Shown here: positions 22,656-33,919 of the stretch, in pieces
Numbering within the stretch: position 1 is the stretch's first letter
Layout of the letters: each line of letters starts with the position of its first letter
Source: Endothia cerciana
Lineage: Eukaryota > Ascomycota > Sordariomycetes > Diaporthales > Cryphonectriaceae
Length of the DNA stretch: 64,000 bases
Direction of reading: 5' to 3'
Assembly (NCBI GenBank): GCA_026119935.1
Contig: JALRMH010000017.1
Coordinates: 665,398 to 729,397 of the forward strand
The notes under the pieces: model-generated
What the model was told of the DNA's origin: nothing
The model's database searches: none
Seen by the model: the letters and a program-made list of their open reading frames with translations, nothing else
Made by a program: the position numbers and the translations under genes

Positions 22656-23100
22656 TCAGATACCATCAATATACCGCTCCATGCTATCCCACTGCGTCCT
22701 GCCCGTCGAGAGAAGGTACCGGATGTGTTGCTAGAGTGAGGCTGCGTCAGAACCAGGCGCGTGGACCAGGCGGTCGCGAGATAGACTCACAATATCTTGC
22801 ACGTTGCGGTGTCTTTCGAACTCGTGTCGCGCAAAGAGCCTCGTCTCTTCTCGTATGTTTGGGTCACCGATCCCGCGGGTCCCGCGCAGGATGGTCCGGT
22901 AGAAGGACAGCACCCGGGCTCGCTGGAGGAACTGGAAAGTGGTCAGCCCCGACCAGCGGTGTCAACATGGGATCCGACGCCTATCATACGTGGTCCAAGC
23001 TCAGCGTCTGCCCAAGGCGGGGACGAGAACGAGGCCCTCTGCCCGTGCCAGTGGCGAGGCCTCGCAGGTGCCGCTGCAGCCAGAGCACGTTCACCCTCAT
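22656..23100 (-). CDS. LYR-motif protein, LYRM2 type, 108 aa
   Basis: Three short exons (23100..22990, 22931..22791, 22730..22656) joined by 58- and 60-nt GT-AG introns, both in phase 0. No single frame covers the gene. The spliced product has an Arg-rich presequence (RHLRGLATGTGRGPRSRPR), the lead-in LSLDHFLQRARVLSFYR with the LYR-type tripeptide as F-Y-R, then the conserved FARHEFERHRNVQDIQHIRY and the C-terminal RTQWDSMERY. LYR proteins are small mitochondrial assembly factors that bind acyl-carrier protein. LYRM2 is linked to respiratory complex I. The exact partner is inferred. The gene lies tail to tail with bL36m and head to head with NAA40. Confidence 0.88.
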
Positions 23101-23590
23101 TGATCCGGTCCAAGATATTCCAAGCTGCAACACATACTGCCGTGTTCGTGAGACCAGGCACGGCTGCTTCAATTCCAAGCGGCTGCAATGAGTGGTCCAG
23201 ACTGTGAGGCGGCCTTGTGACGAGCGTCAATATGGCCGCTCTGTGTGCCACCCACTCAGCTGAGAGCCAAAATAACAGGTGGGTGCGGCTCTGTAACGTC
23301 ATTCGCTGCGCTGTGGGTAGGGGCCCCAAGCACGTCCTGGGCCCTGGCCCCGGGTCCTGGGGCGCCCCTGCTGGAGCTTCTCTCGCAATGAGGCTGGCTG
23401 CCCTCTTGCTGCCTCTAGCCTTGATTCACTCAACGCGTCCCCCGGCCCAACCAACCGTTGCGCGCCTTGTGTATCTACCACTCATCATCATCATCATCTT
23501 CTTCTTCTTTTGGGGGTAAAATAAAAAAAAATAAAATAAAATAACAGGAGGCCATCAGCTCAACACTGACGGGTCTGCAATTTGACCCTC
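23101..23590. other. divergent promoter region
   Basis: Between the LYR gene (-) and NAA40 (+). An A-rich tract (about 23518-23543) lies some 50 bp before the NAA40 start. No gene is seen. Confidence 0.5.
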
Positions 23591-24447
23591 ATGGTAAAGA
23601 GAAGGAGTCCGCTCAAGGACATAGAAAACGCCGTGAAGACGGCCGCGACCAAAACGGATCAAGACTTCGTCTGCGAATATCTTGAAAGGTAGGATGACAT
23701 CCTGTACCATGCCGTTTGGGTGCTGCATCATCTGACCAGGCTGCTAGGGATCCGGACGGACGCGCGAGCTCCTGGACCACGTCATGGAGGCATCCTGGCA
23801 CAGGGACCGTCTACGGCCTCGGCCTCTCACGGTCCTGCAATACCAGCGACAGTGATTTGGAGGCATGCTTCTCCCTCGTCGAGGAGACTAGCAGGCAAGA
23901 CTATGAAGCCTCGTCCCGCGGATGGAGTCCTAAGGCTAAGAGAAAGGAGATGCGAGAGCCTGATCTGCGCTACGTTCTCATAAAGGATCCTGCCGGCAGT
24001 CTCTGCGCCTTCACGTCTCTTATGCCGACGATGGAGGAGGGTGAGGCGGTCATCTACTGCTACGAGATCCACCTCAAACCTGATCTTCGTAGCACTGGCC
24101 TGGCTGCTTTGATGATGGGCTTCCTGGAGACGGTGGCCAGGAACATCGAGGTTATGGACAAGGTCATGTTGACCGTCTTTACCTGCAACTCCAGGGCCTT
24201 GGGCTTCTACAAGCGATATGGATTCGAGACGGACGAGATATCACCGCGACCCAGGAAGCTGAGGAACGGGGTCGTCAAGGAGCCTGACTATGTGATCATG
24301 AGCAAACGAGTGGACCGTCGACGGAATACATCTGAACAAAATGGCCACAGCGGTGTTGTTGACGAAAGCTTGACGGCGCGGCCTACTAAGATGGCCAAGG
24401 TGGAATCATGCATGGCCAGTGTAAGCGACACTGTGACAGGGAAGTAA
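23591..24447 (+). CDS. NAT4: histone N-terminal acetyltransferase NAA40/Nat4 (NatD), 265 aa
   Basis: Two exons (23591..23688 and 23748..24447) separated by a 59-nt GT-AG intron with a CTGAC branch. NatD acetylates the N-terminal Ser of histones H2A and H4. Family blocks are clear: DLEACFSLVEETSRQDYEAS, then MREPDLRYVLIKD, the strand SLMPTMEEGEAVIYCYEIHL, the acetyl-CoA loop R-S-T-G-L-A, and the C-terminal SPRPRKLRNG. The WRHPGTGTVYGL segment ahead of the GNAT fold fits the family and supports the chosen acceptor at 23748. A later acceptor near 23803 would break the frame. A Ser/Thr-rich tail of about 50 residues follows the domain. The protein is probably nuclear and cytosolic. Confidence 0.93.
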
Positions 24448-25087
24448 TGAGATAGCCCCAGTCACTTCACAATTCCACAAGACCCGGTGAACCGTGACTA
24501 CGGCAAGTCGATTGTGTCTCTGAAAGGTCGGCGCTGGCCCACTACGCGGTAGGGCCCGACTTTCGATCTGCCGGATTGTCTCACTTCAAGACGGATAGGG
24601 TGCACCAGTTTCTCTCTGCTGACTCCGCCAGAGAGCTGGTAAGCCTGGGGGCTCGAGCAGATGTTTAGAGAGTGTACCTTACGATACGACGCTGACTGAA
24701 GGTCTTGGAAGCGCGTTTGCTGTACACTGGATAGTGCTGAACTGTCCGTCGTTCAGTCCGTCTGGAATGGCATCGCTGCAATATGTCTTGGGGAACAAAT
24801 CGGCACGTCCAATTCTCGAATCAGGATGTGGATGCTGCAAGACACTCAATCTGTGTCACAAGGACTACCACGAACAGGCCGCTGACCGGATACCACTTCC
24901 CCCGCAGCACTGCCAAATCCGTAGTATCAGTCGCGGGGTGGAGAGCGCGGGGGTGGCAGATCACGAATGACGGCAACTTGAGCGGGCGCAATCAACCATC
25001 TGAACCTGTTCATGAACGAACAAAATGATTTCCCAACCCTAAGTCTATACGCAGAGATTGTGACTGGTCGCTGAAGTGTGTCTCAAC
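24448..25087. other. intergenic region
   Basis: Between two plus-strand genes. No gene or RNA supported. Confidence 0.5.
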
Positions 25088-26212
25088 ATGACGAGGCTGA
25101 TCGTAGTGTTTGGTGCCACGGGCAACCAGGGTGGGCGAATTGTTTCGGGACCTCTGGTGACTCCAGACTGACCGCGAGGCAGGTGGCTCCGTAGCAAGGC
25201 TTCTGCTCCAGCACCCAACTACGTATAATGTCCGAATCGTGACCAGGAAGCCAGACTCAGATGCGGCAAAGGCTCTTGGGGCCAAAGGCGCTGCGATACT
25301 TCAGGCTGACCTGACGGCTCCCGCTAGTCTTGAAGCTGCGCTGGAAGGCGCCTGGGGCGTCTTCGGGGTAACAAATTTCTACGATGGTGAGCCCGGAGTC
25401 AAAAGAGATCATGAGAATGGCATCGCAGCTAACATGCCTCAGGTAAAATAAAAGACGATCCCGGAAGCGAGGAGCAGCAAGGCAAGAACCTTGTGGATGC
25501 CGCGATCGCTGCAGGAGTCGAGTGTTTTATATGGTCGACGCTGCCGTCTTCTTATCAAATCTCTGGAGGGCGTTTCGTCTCGAAAATATACGAAGGTACA
25601 GCCGCCCAACTATGAACGCGGCGCCGCCAGGCCAAAGGACCTGTTACAGTCGCCACTGACCCGTGCGTACGTGTGACAGGAAAGCACCACGTCGACGACT
25701 ACATAAGAGAGAAGAGCTTTCCAGCTTGCTTTCTCTACACGGGCAATTTCTATGAGAACATGATTCTTCGTTCTCACATGAAATACAATGCTTTGACAGA
25801 CATGATTGAATTCCACCAGCCTATCATCAGACCGGACACAAAGCTGGCCATGCTCTTCGTTGAGAAGGACCTGTCCGGCATCGCCAAAGCCGTCTTTGAC
25901 CAGTGGGACACCAGGAAGGACCAACTCAGCTACAAGTACCTGTATTGTGCCGACGAGCGAATATCTCCCAATGGCATTCTATCGTGTGTGTCGAGGGTAA
26001 GCGGAAAGGAGGCAGTGTACAATCGGTTGGAGGCGACGGGCTGGCCGGATCGAGATATCATGTTCGAACTCTACAACGAGTGCGGTATGTACGGCACTAA
26101 AGCGATTCCGGACGAGAACGTACTGGCGCTCGGGGTGGAGCTCCATGGCATCGAGGACTTTGTCCGCAGTGAATTGCTGCCACACCTGGGTCTGGCTACG
26201 GTAGACCAGTGA
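25088..26212 (+). CDS. NmrA-like family protein, 310 aa
   Basis: Four exons (25088..25130, 25183..25386, 25443..25595, 25680..26212), all GT-AG and in phase. NmrA-like proteins are atypical short-chain dehydrogenases that sense NAD(P) and often lack catalysis. Nitrogen-metabolite repressor NmrA and human HSCARG are examples. The dinucleotide loop GATGNQGG is made across the first splice junction, followed by VARLLLQHPTTYNVRIVTRK, the acidic end LQADLTAPASL, and the WGVFGVTNFYD strand. The KHHVDDYIRE segment follows and appears only after splicing the third intron. No catalytic Tyr-x-x-x-Lys is obvious, so a regulatory or reductase role cannot be decided. Length matches the family. Confidence 0.92.
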
Positions 26213-27239
26213 AGGCCACGGAAGCTAGTGCGAGGTCTGATTGAGAGACGGAGCTGTCGCGAATGTCAATGGGACTGGCTATCCTCTACATGTATTGGTT
26301 GGTCATGATCGACACCGGCTTGTGATCGGCACGGTCCATCTGGAAAATACGCAGCCATATGGTATTGTCCCGGAGTCGAACGGTGCTGCCGGTCTAAAGG
26401 TCTCGTAAGTAACGTACCTATACAATCTTGTGAAAGATCACCTTTTCGGGGATATTCAACCTAGATGTCAAAGCCTTCCGCCTACTGGACGCACAACAGC
26501 TGGGCACAATAATTATATGTTGAAGTTAGCACCCTGCAGATCAAGCGTACTGCGGTTCAGCTCGTGCGCGCAATCAGTCCACAACCTGCGCCCCCCAACT
26601 TTTGTCAACCCCCCCGTTGGAGATCCAAGCACGGTGAGGAAGCGAAGACATTGCCGAGTTCCGGTTACAAGCTCAGAGGGGTGGACACGGCCTGCTCATT
26701 TACAAGGTGTTGACCAAGTGGTGAGATGGCCGCAAGGCAGCGTTGGCAGGATCTCGGTCTGGGGGCTGACCCGTCCCAGGCTGCAGCGCAAACTAAAGGT
26801 CGGCCAGGATGCGTCATGTTTGAAACTGATCCGCTCCGCATTCACAAGCCTGTCACTCCTTCATGGACCAAATAGGCAATACTGATCCAGGCTGTTGGTG
26901 GACGCAATGCGCATGAAGCGTAAGCTGACAATCTCTCCAGCGGCCGCAGCTGAAGTCACCCCCCAACAAGCGCCGAGCACCATTCGAGCTCCAGGCACCT
27001 CGAGACGATGTTGTGGCCCTCAAACTCGACCACAAAATTCGACCCTGCGTCGTACACATCATGAGAGCTTATTTAAGTAGGCTGCATTCCCGCCGATGAC
27101 CATGTAAGCACGTAAGAAGCTTGGCTCGGTTCATTCTCAGCTACCACCTCGCCTGCGTCCTTCTCATTGCATCATTGCACAACGCCTACGCATAACGTCT
27201 ACTCCACCAAGTGCCGGTCACTGGCGATCCTCAAGCAAG
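26213..27239. other. 1.0-kb intergenic region
   Basis: No gene supported. A B-box-like GTTCGACTCC on the minus strand near 26370 was considered as a tRNA and rejected. Confidence 0.5.
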
Positions 27240-28139
27240 ATGTCTTCAGACTCGTGGTCAAAGAGCCTGTGCGGCTGCTGCGGTGATTATGAGGATGGCA
27301 GTGGCTGTGGTCTGTGGTAGGTCTTCCACATGACGATATTCCCATTCTGGGCTGTTTCAGGGATGATTCTGCGGTCTCCCTTCGTCTATAGCTCCCGATG
27401 AAGTACGCTGTTTCTCTGACGCTCCGGTAGCCTGATGGGAACCTTCTGCCCATGCTTTATTATGGGGAGAACGATGTACAGGGTGCAACATCCCGACATG
27501 GATCCTGATAAACTAGAGAGGAACCCTTGCAACGCAGATTGCGCAGTGGTTTGCGTACTGCATTCTTTAGGTGCTGGTTTGGGTTGGCATGTCTTTGGCT
27601 GGGCGTAAGTGTCGTGAACCCCCCCCCCCCCCCAAACCGAACTAGCTTGCCACACCTTCTTCACCGATTGCCATGTCCCTTACCGGAGTCTGCATGTGCT
27701 CACCGTTCCAGGTATAATACATGTCGTCGTGGGGATGTTCGTGAACGGTATGCCATCAAGGGAAGTGGGTGCAGTGATTGCATGACATCGGTGAGTAGCT
27801 CTGCCGCGGCCGGAAGTCCTCGCTTTCCCCCTCCTAGGGGGGGGACAGAGATGCATTTTTTGATAGCAGGCTGACTGACTGTAAATTGTGAAAGTGCTGC
27901 TGCTCCTTTTGTGCCCTGGTTCAGCAGGAGAGAGAAAGCGCGGCGAGACATCAGCACAAAAGACCTATGCCTAATGTGGTGAGTGTATCTGGGCCTGGAG
28001 ATCCCTTTCCCGGCCTCTCGCGGAGCTATCTGTGCACTTGACAAGCATTAGTACGAGACTGATCGAATACAACATGCAGGTGATGGACCAGCCCGGGGCT
28101 CAAATGCCGATGCAGCCGCCAGCGGCGGGTAAATATTGA
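27240..28139 (+). CDS. PLAC8 family Cys-rich protein, 157 aa
   Basis: Five exons (27240..27316, 27431..27604, 27712..27790, 27895..27978, 28080..28139) that no long open frame reveals. All introns are GT-AG and the phases agree. The spliced protein shows the PLAC8 pattern: SLCGCCGD at the start, the hallmark CLMGTFCPCFIMGRTMYRV, then RNPCNADCAVVCVLH, RRGDVRERYAIKGSGCSDC and the second Cys cluster TSCCCSFCALVQQERES. A short Pro/Met/Gln tail (QMPMQPPAAGKY) ends it. PLAC8 proteins are small membrane-associated proteins. Plant relatives affect cell number and cadmium resistance. In fungi the role is not settled. A C15 run sits in the second intron. The fourth acceptor (AAAG) is not a consensus one. 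Confidence 0.88.
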
Positions 28140-28439
28140 AGAAAACGGGTATATGGCATAGTTTTTGTGCGAGACATGTGACGGAGTGAGGGGCGTGGGA
28201 TCGAGTGTGGAAAGAAATAATGGAATAGGGGGGATAACATGAAAGGCTACTACCCAGGTTGCACTGTTCGTAATCGTGTAGATATATGGTCTCCGAGGCG
28301 AGAGAGCGCCGTGCGCTTTGCATCTCAGATGAGCAACCTTCATTGAATCTGCGTCTTCTAATCTCTCTGAGTGGTGGTGCCTTCCTATTCAAGATCCTGG
28401 TTTTCTTTTCTTTTCTTTTCTTTTCTTTCCTTTTCGCAG
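28140..28439. other. short convergent 3' region with (TTTTC)n
   Basis: Between PLAC8 (+) and pol kappa (-). Holds a TTTTC pentamer array at about 28402-28434. No gene seen. Confidence 0.6.
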
Positions 28440-30509
28440 TCACCCTCGAGCCGACGTTATTCCAAAGCAGATTTTCTTCTGTTTCGGATCCACTCCCGTT
28501 GATGACCGGCCTCTCTTCTTCTCGGACGATAGCTTTGAGAATTTAGGCTCCGGTGCAGCCCTTCGGCTCGGACTTGGATGAGTAGGCACTGAATCCTTCT
28601 GGACGGCATCCCGGATGGCTTGCCTAGACAGACAAGCATCGATGTGATCGTTGAACAGCCTCTCGTTCGCAGCCTGGGGACGACTACAGATGGGACAGTC
28701 CCACCATTCTTCTTGTGCCGGTGACGATCTTCTCTTGGGCGTAGGATTTGGCACAATTTCCTTCCCGTGCCTCCGGTAAGAACTGTCTTCCCGCCCAGCT
28801 GGAACATCTTCTTCGTCCAGCTCTGGCTCGAACTCGGAGCCGCCAAGCGGTTCCTCTGGCCAATTTTCCCATCCGTCTTCATCAACAGCTTGTGCTGTCG
28901 TCCGCAGCACCTTCCCAGGCTCACTGGACGCCGTTCCACTCCTCGGCCTCAGACCGAAGAAGGCAAGCGTGTCTGGTTTTCTAGTGCTGACGAGATGGGT
29001 GCAGCGCAGGCCCATGAGTCTGATCTTCATGCCGGGTATCTCCTGCTCCAACTTGGCCAGGATGGGTACGGCGTAGTTGTATAGGTCGTCTGCGAGGGAG
29101 ATAGCCTTGGGTGTGACGGTCTGTCTGGTATAGACCTCGAAGGTGTGCAGCTTGACCTTGAGTACCAAGGTCCTGCCCTTGCATTCCGCGCGGCGCATGT
29201 CCTTCTCTAGCTCCTCGGCCGTCCACCGCAGCTTCTCCCGCAGCTTCTTAGGGTCAGCCAGATCACCAAAGGTGCTTTCGGTACCGACGCTCTTCCTCTC
29301 ATATTCCTCGGCCGGCTGAACGTTTGTCCGACCAAGACCTAGGTGGCAGTGCAGGAGGAATTCGTAAGCCTTCTCGCCAAAGAGCGGGTTTAGAAATTGT
29401 CTTTGGCCGTAAATGTCCCCACAGGTCTTGATACCAACTGCCGCCAGCTCTCTTTCCCACACCCGGCCGATCCCATTTACCTTGCGACATGGCATGTCTC
29501 GCATGAAGTTTATGATGGCCTTCCGATCGTTGGGCAGCAGGAACTGTCCGTTGGGCTTGTTCATGTTCGAGCAGATCTTGGCTAACTTGGCGTTGGCTGC
29601 GATCCCTGCCGACACCGTGATGCTGGTTCTCTCATGAACCTGCCTCCTCATCTGGGCCACGGCCTCCTCGGGCGACATGTCGTGTTCCCGGCAGTACTCA
29701 GTGATGTTCAGGTAGGCCTCGTCGATACTGGCACTCTCAAAACGGGGGTCGTACTCTGCTATGACTTCGCGCACCTCGTTTGCCTTTGCGGTGTATTTGT
29801 CGAAGTTGAGCGGGATGAAGATGAGGTCGGGACACAGCTTCTTGGCGACAAAGCCAGCCATGCCGGAGCGACAGCCAAACTTCCTCGCGACGTAGTTGCA
29901 TGTTGTCAAGACGCCGCCGCCGACGGCAAAGGGAAGTTCGTTGAGCTCGGGGCGGTCGAGCTGTTCGACAGCGGCGTAGAAGGCATCGCAGTCGAGGTGG
30001 ACGATGTGCTGTGTGAGATCCCGGGATGACTCTAGCTCAGCTATGAGGGTGTCGGCCCTGCGGAGGTGGTGAGAGAGGTCTAGCCTCTCGAGGTCGCATT
30101 TCTTGCGGAGGATGCGGTCGATCTTGACGGTCAGGGTCTTGTCCCTCTCCTCCTCGCGGTTGAAGTACTTGGATCCCTTGGAGGCATTGTAGATGATCTC
30201 GGAGACCTGGAATCGCCTCGGTGGTCAGTTCGGCACTGGCGGAGGGGATCAATCACCGGGGAGGGGGGGTCGAGTGCTTGCTTTTGACTGATCGACTGAA
30301 TCCTGGCCTGCTTTGGTTAGGGATGGACCGAGCAGGGAGTATTTCAGGGTGGCATGCTCGGGACCTGACGATTTCGCAGCCGGCGTCGGTCCAACATGAG
30401 CATCAGCGTCAGCATCAGCATCAGCATCAGCATTAGCATCAGCGTCTCGGTCTGGAGGCAGAGACTCGCTCCTCTCGGGTAGCGGATCTGGGCCCGTCTC
30501 GATCGTCAT
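28440..30509 (-). CDS. DNA polymerase kappa (Y family, DinB type), 664 aa
   Basis: Two exons (30509..30282 and 30206..28440). Pol kappa carries out translesion synthesis past bulky minor-groove adducts. Family blocks in order: SEIIYNASKGSKYF, the first catalytic Asp in HIVHLDCDAFYAAVE, the Y-family RKFGCRSGMAGFVAKKLCP, the paired acidic residues in SIDEAYLN, then the HhH-bearing thumb and little finger. Near the C-terminus CPICSRPQAANERLFNDHID with a following Cys forms a UBZ-like zinc finger that would bind ubiquitinated PCNA. The intron begins with GC (AAA/GCAAGC) and ends CAG with a CTGAC branch. It is the only phase that joins QDSVDQSK to VSEIIY. The first exon has an Asp-Ala repeat from a GCATCA microsatellite. 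Confidence 0.93.
30398..30441. repeat. (GCATCA)n coding microsatellite
   Basis: About seven hexamer copies encode an alternating Asp-Ala tract near residues 24-38 of pol kappa, with one Asn interruption. Confidence 0.85.
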
Positions 30510-31388
30510 ATTCTGCGGCAACGGGCGTGCGAAATACTACAGCAACAGCTCAGGTTGGTAACAAGAATCATATCTGGAACGTGGGCACCAGACCGGTCAA
30601 CTGGTGGTCGTAGTGCTGCGAAGCGCGAACTGAGCGCGTCTGATCTGGTCATGTACAGCCAGCCGGATACAGATGGAAAACACGTCGGGCGCCAGGCGAC
30701 CGCGTCCTCACATGACCGCAGACGCTTATGTCATAATTGTCTGATGACGACCCCCTTTTTCAACAGCCCCCCTTTAGCAGCCCCCCCCCTCTAGAAGCAA
30801 TCACCAGAAAAAGAACCACCAGAGCCTTGGAAGAAAACCGCGAGCCTGATACCCCCGGAATGCTATGGTGCTCCGAGGATATATCCCTGCTATTCCATAA
30901 ATCCTCCGCATTGCAACGCTTCTGATGACGTTCGTCAAAGAATACAAAACCATCGTAGGACTAGCTAGCTCGGTACATATATGCTATGGTAGCATGGTGC
31001 ACAAACAAGCACAGAAGATCGTCATTTGACTACTCCTGTACATCCTCATACCATGTGGCCCTTGCAAAGGTACACAGTATGCATCTTGCCACCGAGTATA
31101 CTATAGGACTGTACTATAGGACGTGGGTCCCGTCCCTCGTTGCCATCGCGGTCGGGGTCCCCTCCCCCTCCTCTCCTCTCGTCCCGTCCCGTCCCCAAGA
31201 ACCCCACGGGCGAAGATGGGGTAGCGGCAGTCTTGTTCCCTGGTGGACATGTATAAAGATCCCAGATGGAGAGGGACTGTGAGGATTCTGTGTCGCCCCA
31301 TCGCCCCATCGCCCCCCTCCCCTCGGCCACAACAGCACGGCTAGTCTGCGGTCTCCTCCCTCATCTGCTGTAATAGGCGCGTACCGAC
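30510..31388. other. divergent promoter region
   Basis: Between pol kappa (-) and the tannase-family gene (+). No other gene supported. Confidence 0.5.
31252..31257 (+). promoter_or_regulatory. TATA box candidate
   Basis: TATAAA lies 132 nt before the ATG of the tannase-family gene, a plausible distance for a regulated secreted enzyme. Confidence 0.45.
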
Positions 31389-33061
31389 ATGAGGACGGCG
31401 ACTCTCGCCGTCGTCATGGCCGCCTGCCAAGGTTTGGCCTCGGCACTTCCCCCATGCTCGGTCGAGTCTTTTCAAGAAGTGCTGCCCTCGTATGCATCCA
31501 TCCTGTCCGCCGTGGCTGTCGCAGACGGGAGCACATATGGCCAGGGGCCAGTAGATATTGCCTATCCGACCGATCCCACCAACCTGCCCGCAGCTTGCGC
31601 CCTCACCGTCAACGTGACCACCTCCCCAGCTTCCAGCTTCCGCTTTGGCATCTTCCTGCCCGCCCGGTGGAACAGCCGGTTCCTGACAGTCGGCAATGGG
31701 GGCTTCGCCGGCGGCATCAACTGGCTGGACATGGGGTCTGGCATCCGCTATGGGTTCGCCGTCGTGTCCACCGACACCGGACACAACTCCACCTCTGCCG
31801 ACGGGACATGGGCCCTGGACTCCCCAGAGAAGACGGACGACTTTTGCTACCGCTCCATCCACGGCTCAACGGTCCTGGGCAAGAACCTGACCGAGGCCTA
31901 CTATGGACAGGCCATCTCTTGGTCCTACTACTCGGGGGCGTCCACGGGCGGGAGGCAGGGTCTGCGGGAGGCCCAGTACGATCCCGACTCCTTTGACGGC
32001 CTGCTGATTGGGGCGCCGGCCTGGTGGACCAGCCACCTGCAGCCCTGGACTACCAGGCTGGGCAGCCTCAACCTCCCCGTCAACTCGTCCAGCCGGATCC
32101 CCACCGAGCTTTTCGACGCGATCGGCGCCGAGGTCATCAGACAGTGTGACGCCGCAGATGGCGTTGTCGATGGCATCGTCAGCTCCCCAGACCGGTGTCG
32201 CTTCGACCCCCTCGCGCTGCTATGCAGATCACCAGGGGCCAACGCGTCGGCCTGCTTGAGCCACGCACAGATCAGCACCCTCAAGAAGATCTACGGGGAC
32301 TACTACGCGGACGGCAGGTTTGCGTTTCCCGGGCTGGAGCTCGGCTCCGAGGCACAATGGCCTGTCCTGCTGGGAGGGGTGACGCCGAACGCTCTTGGAG
32401 ATGATTACATCCAGGATTTCCTTCTCAACGACCCATCCTGGAACCGGACAGGGTATACCGACAGTCTGCTCTGGGAAGCTGATGCCGTGGATCCTGGACG
32501 GTGTACCGCAGACCACTACCAGGCCATGGCGGCCGTCATGGAGAGAGGCAGCAAGATGTGAGTCCCATGTGATCTCAAGGTGGTAGGCAGGGAGCTGACC
32601 TGGTCTGCTACAGCTTCATGTTCCACGGCTTGTCTGACGGGCTGATCCCGACGAGGAGCTCCAACGTCTTCTACAGCAGGGTCGCAAACGCCACGGGCGG
32701 ATACGACGGACTGGACAGCTGGTTCCGACTGTTTCTGGTGCCTGGAATGCAGCACGTCACTGGGACGGCTGTGGAAGCCCCTTGGTATTTTGCTCAGCCC
32801 AACGGGGCGGGTGTCCTGGGCACTGACGTCTTCTCGACGCCTGGCTTTGAGGACGCCCAGCACGATGCCCTGATGGCGTTGGTGAACTGGGTGGAAAAGG
32901 GCAAGGCTCCGGACCAGATCATCGCGACGACATGGCGAAACTCCGCGGACTACAGCTCTGGTGTGCTGAGGCAGCGTCCATTGTGTCCATGGCCTCGAAG
33001 GGCGGCATATCAAGGCTCTGGGGACGCCGATAGTGCACAGACTTGGAAGTGTACGGCATAA
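31389..33061 (+). CDS. secreted tannase/feruloyl-esterase-family protein, 538 aa
   Basis: Two exons (31389..32557 and 32614..33061) with a 56-nt GT-AG intron. The family includes fungal tannases and type-B feruloyl esterases, which release gallic or ferulic acid from plant polymers. Residues 1-19 form a signal peptide with likely cleavage after ALA/SAL. The fold blocks are present: FGIFLPARWNSRFLTVGNGG, VVSTDTGHNS, the nucleophile in GASTGGRQG (Ser185), Asp398 in HGLSDGLIP and His437 in GMQHVTG. The Ca-loop-like segment CDAADGVVDGIV is intact. In the classic CS-D-HC arrangement a Cys precedes the Ser and another follows the His. Here these are Ala184 and Val438, so the bridging disulfide is missing. 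Several Asn-x-Ser/Thr sites fit secretion. Substrate is not predictable. Confidence 0.92.
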
Positions 33062-33919
33062 TATGCCAGGTACCACAGAAATCCATATTTACTCATCCTT
33101 GTTGAGATATATTCCCTTGCGGTCCAGAAGCTTACCCATCCCACCATTTGTGGGCTGATGTTGGGTATCTTGTGAGTTTGTCTTTATGTACTGATCTGGA
33201 GAAGACTTCCGAGCCCATATCTCATCAAAGACCGTGTATGGCGAGGGAAAGAAGACCGATCCATAGATGACGGCTGTGAACGGTACCGCACAAGATCTCA
33301 TCCCCCAAGGATCGGCTGCCACACAGGAGGGCTACACTGTAACAAATCATTCCACATCGGCTGATTCTGTCATAGGTCTTTCAGAGGGCATCAGCCGTGC
33401 CCGGGCGAGGACAAGTACTAGTTACGGAGGCCATTTCGTGCTGGAGTCTCTTATTTTTAAATTTTTTTTTAAATTTTTTTATAAAAGAGAACAGAGGGAC
33501 ATTATAAAAATAGTAGATTTCCCTGGACACGCGAATCTACTTATGTGTTCGTCCATGCACGTCGTCATTGCCATTCAGCCACCCCACCCTTTCGTCGTCT
33601 TTTGCCTTGGTCCGCCCACTCGTCCTCAGTGATCTCCATCTGGCCACAACTCATGAGCCCTCGAGAGGAAAAACCTTGATTCCAACTATCATTCGTGTGT
33701 CGTCAGGCATACGTGGGCTGCTGAGCTGCGAAGAATGATAGCCGGCGGGCCAAGGTGTGTCCTTCCGAAGAAGCCAACAGCTTTTCAGTCACGCCTTCGA
33801 AAAGTGAATGGAACGCAGGATACCGCTGCCAGATCTGTGAAGGAAGAGTTCAAACTCCGAGAGACAAACCAGGAAGTCCTGTGCGCCGGCCAAACGAGGC
33901 GATAGTCTTGCCCTAGCCG
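33062..33919. other. intergenic between convergent genes
   Basis: No gene seen. An A/T-rich stretch lies at about 33452-33488. Confidence 0.5.

Noticed and set aside
26360..26425. Possible tRNA on the minus strand (GTTCGACTCC box)
   Set aside because: The T-stem pairs poorly (CACCG against CCGGG) and no matching acceptor stem is found upstream. It is at most a relic.
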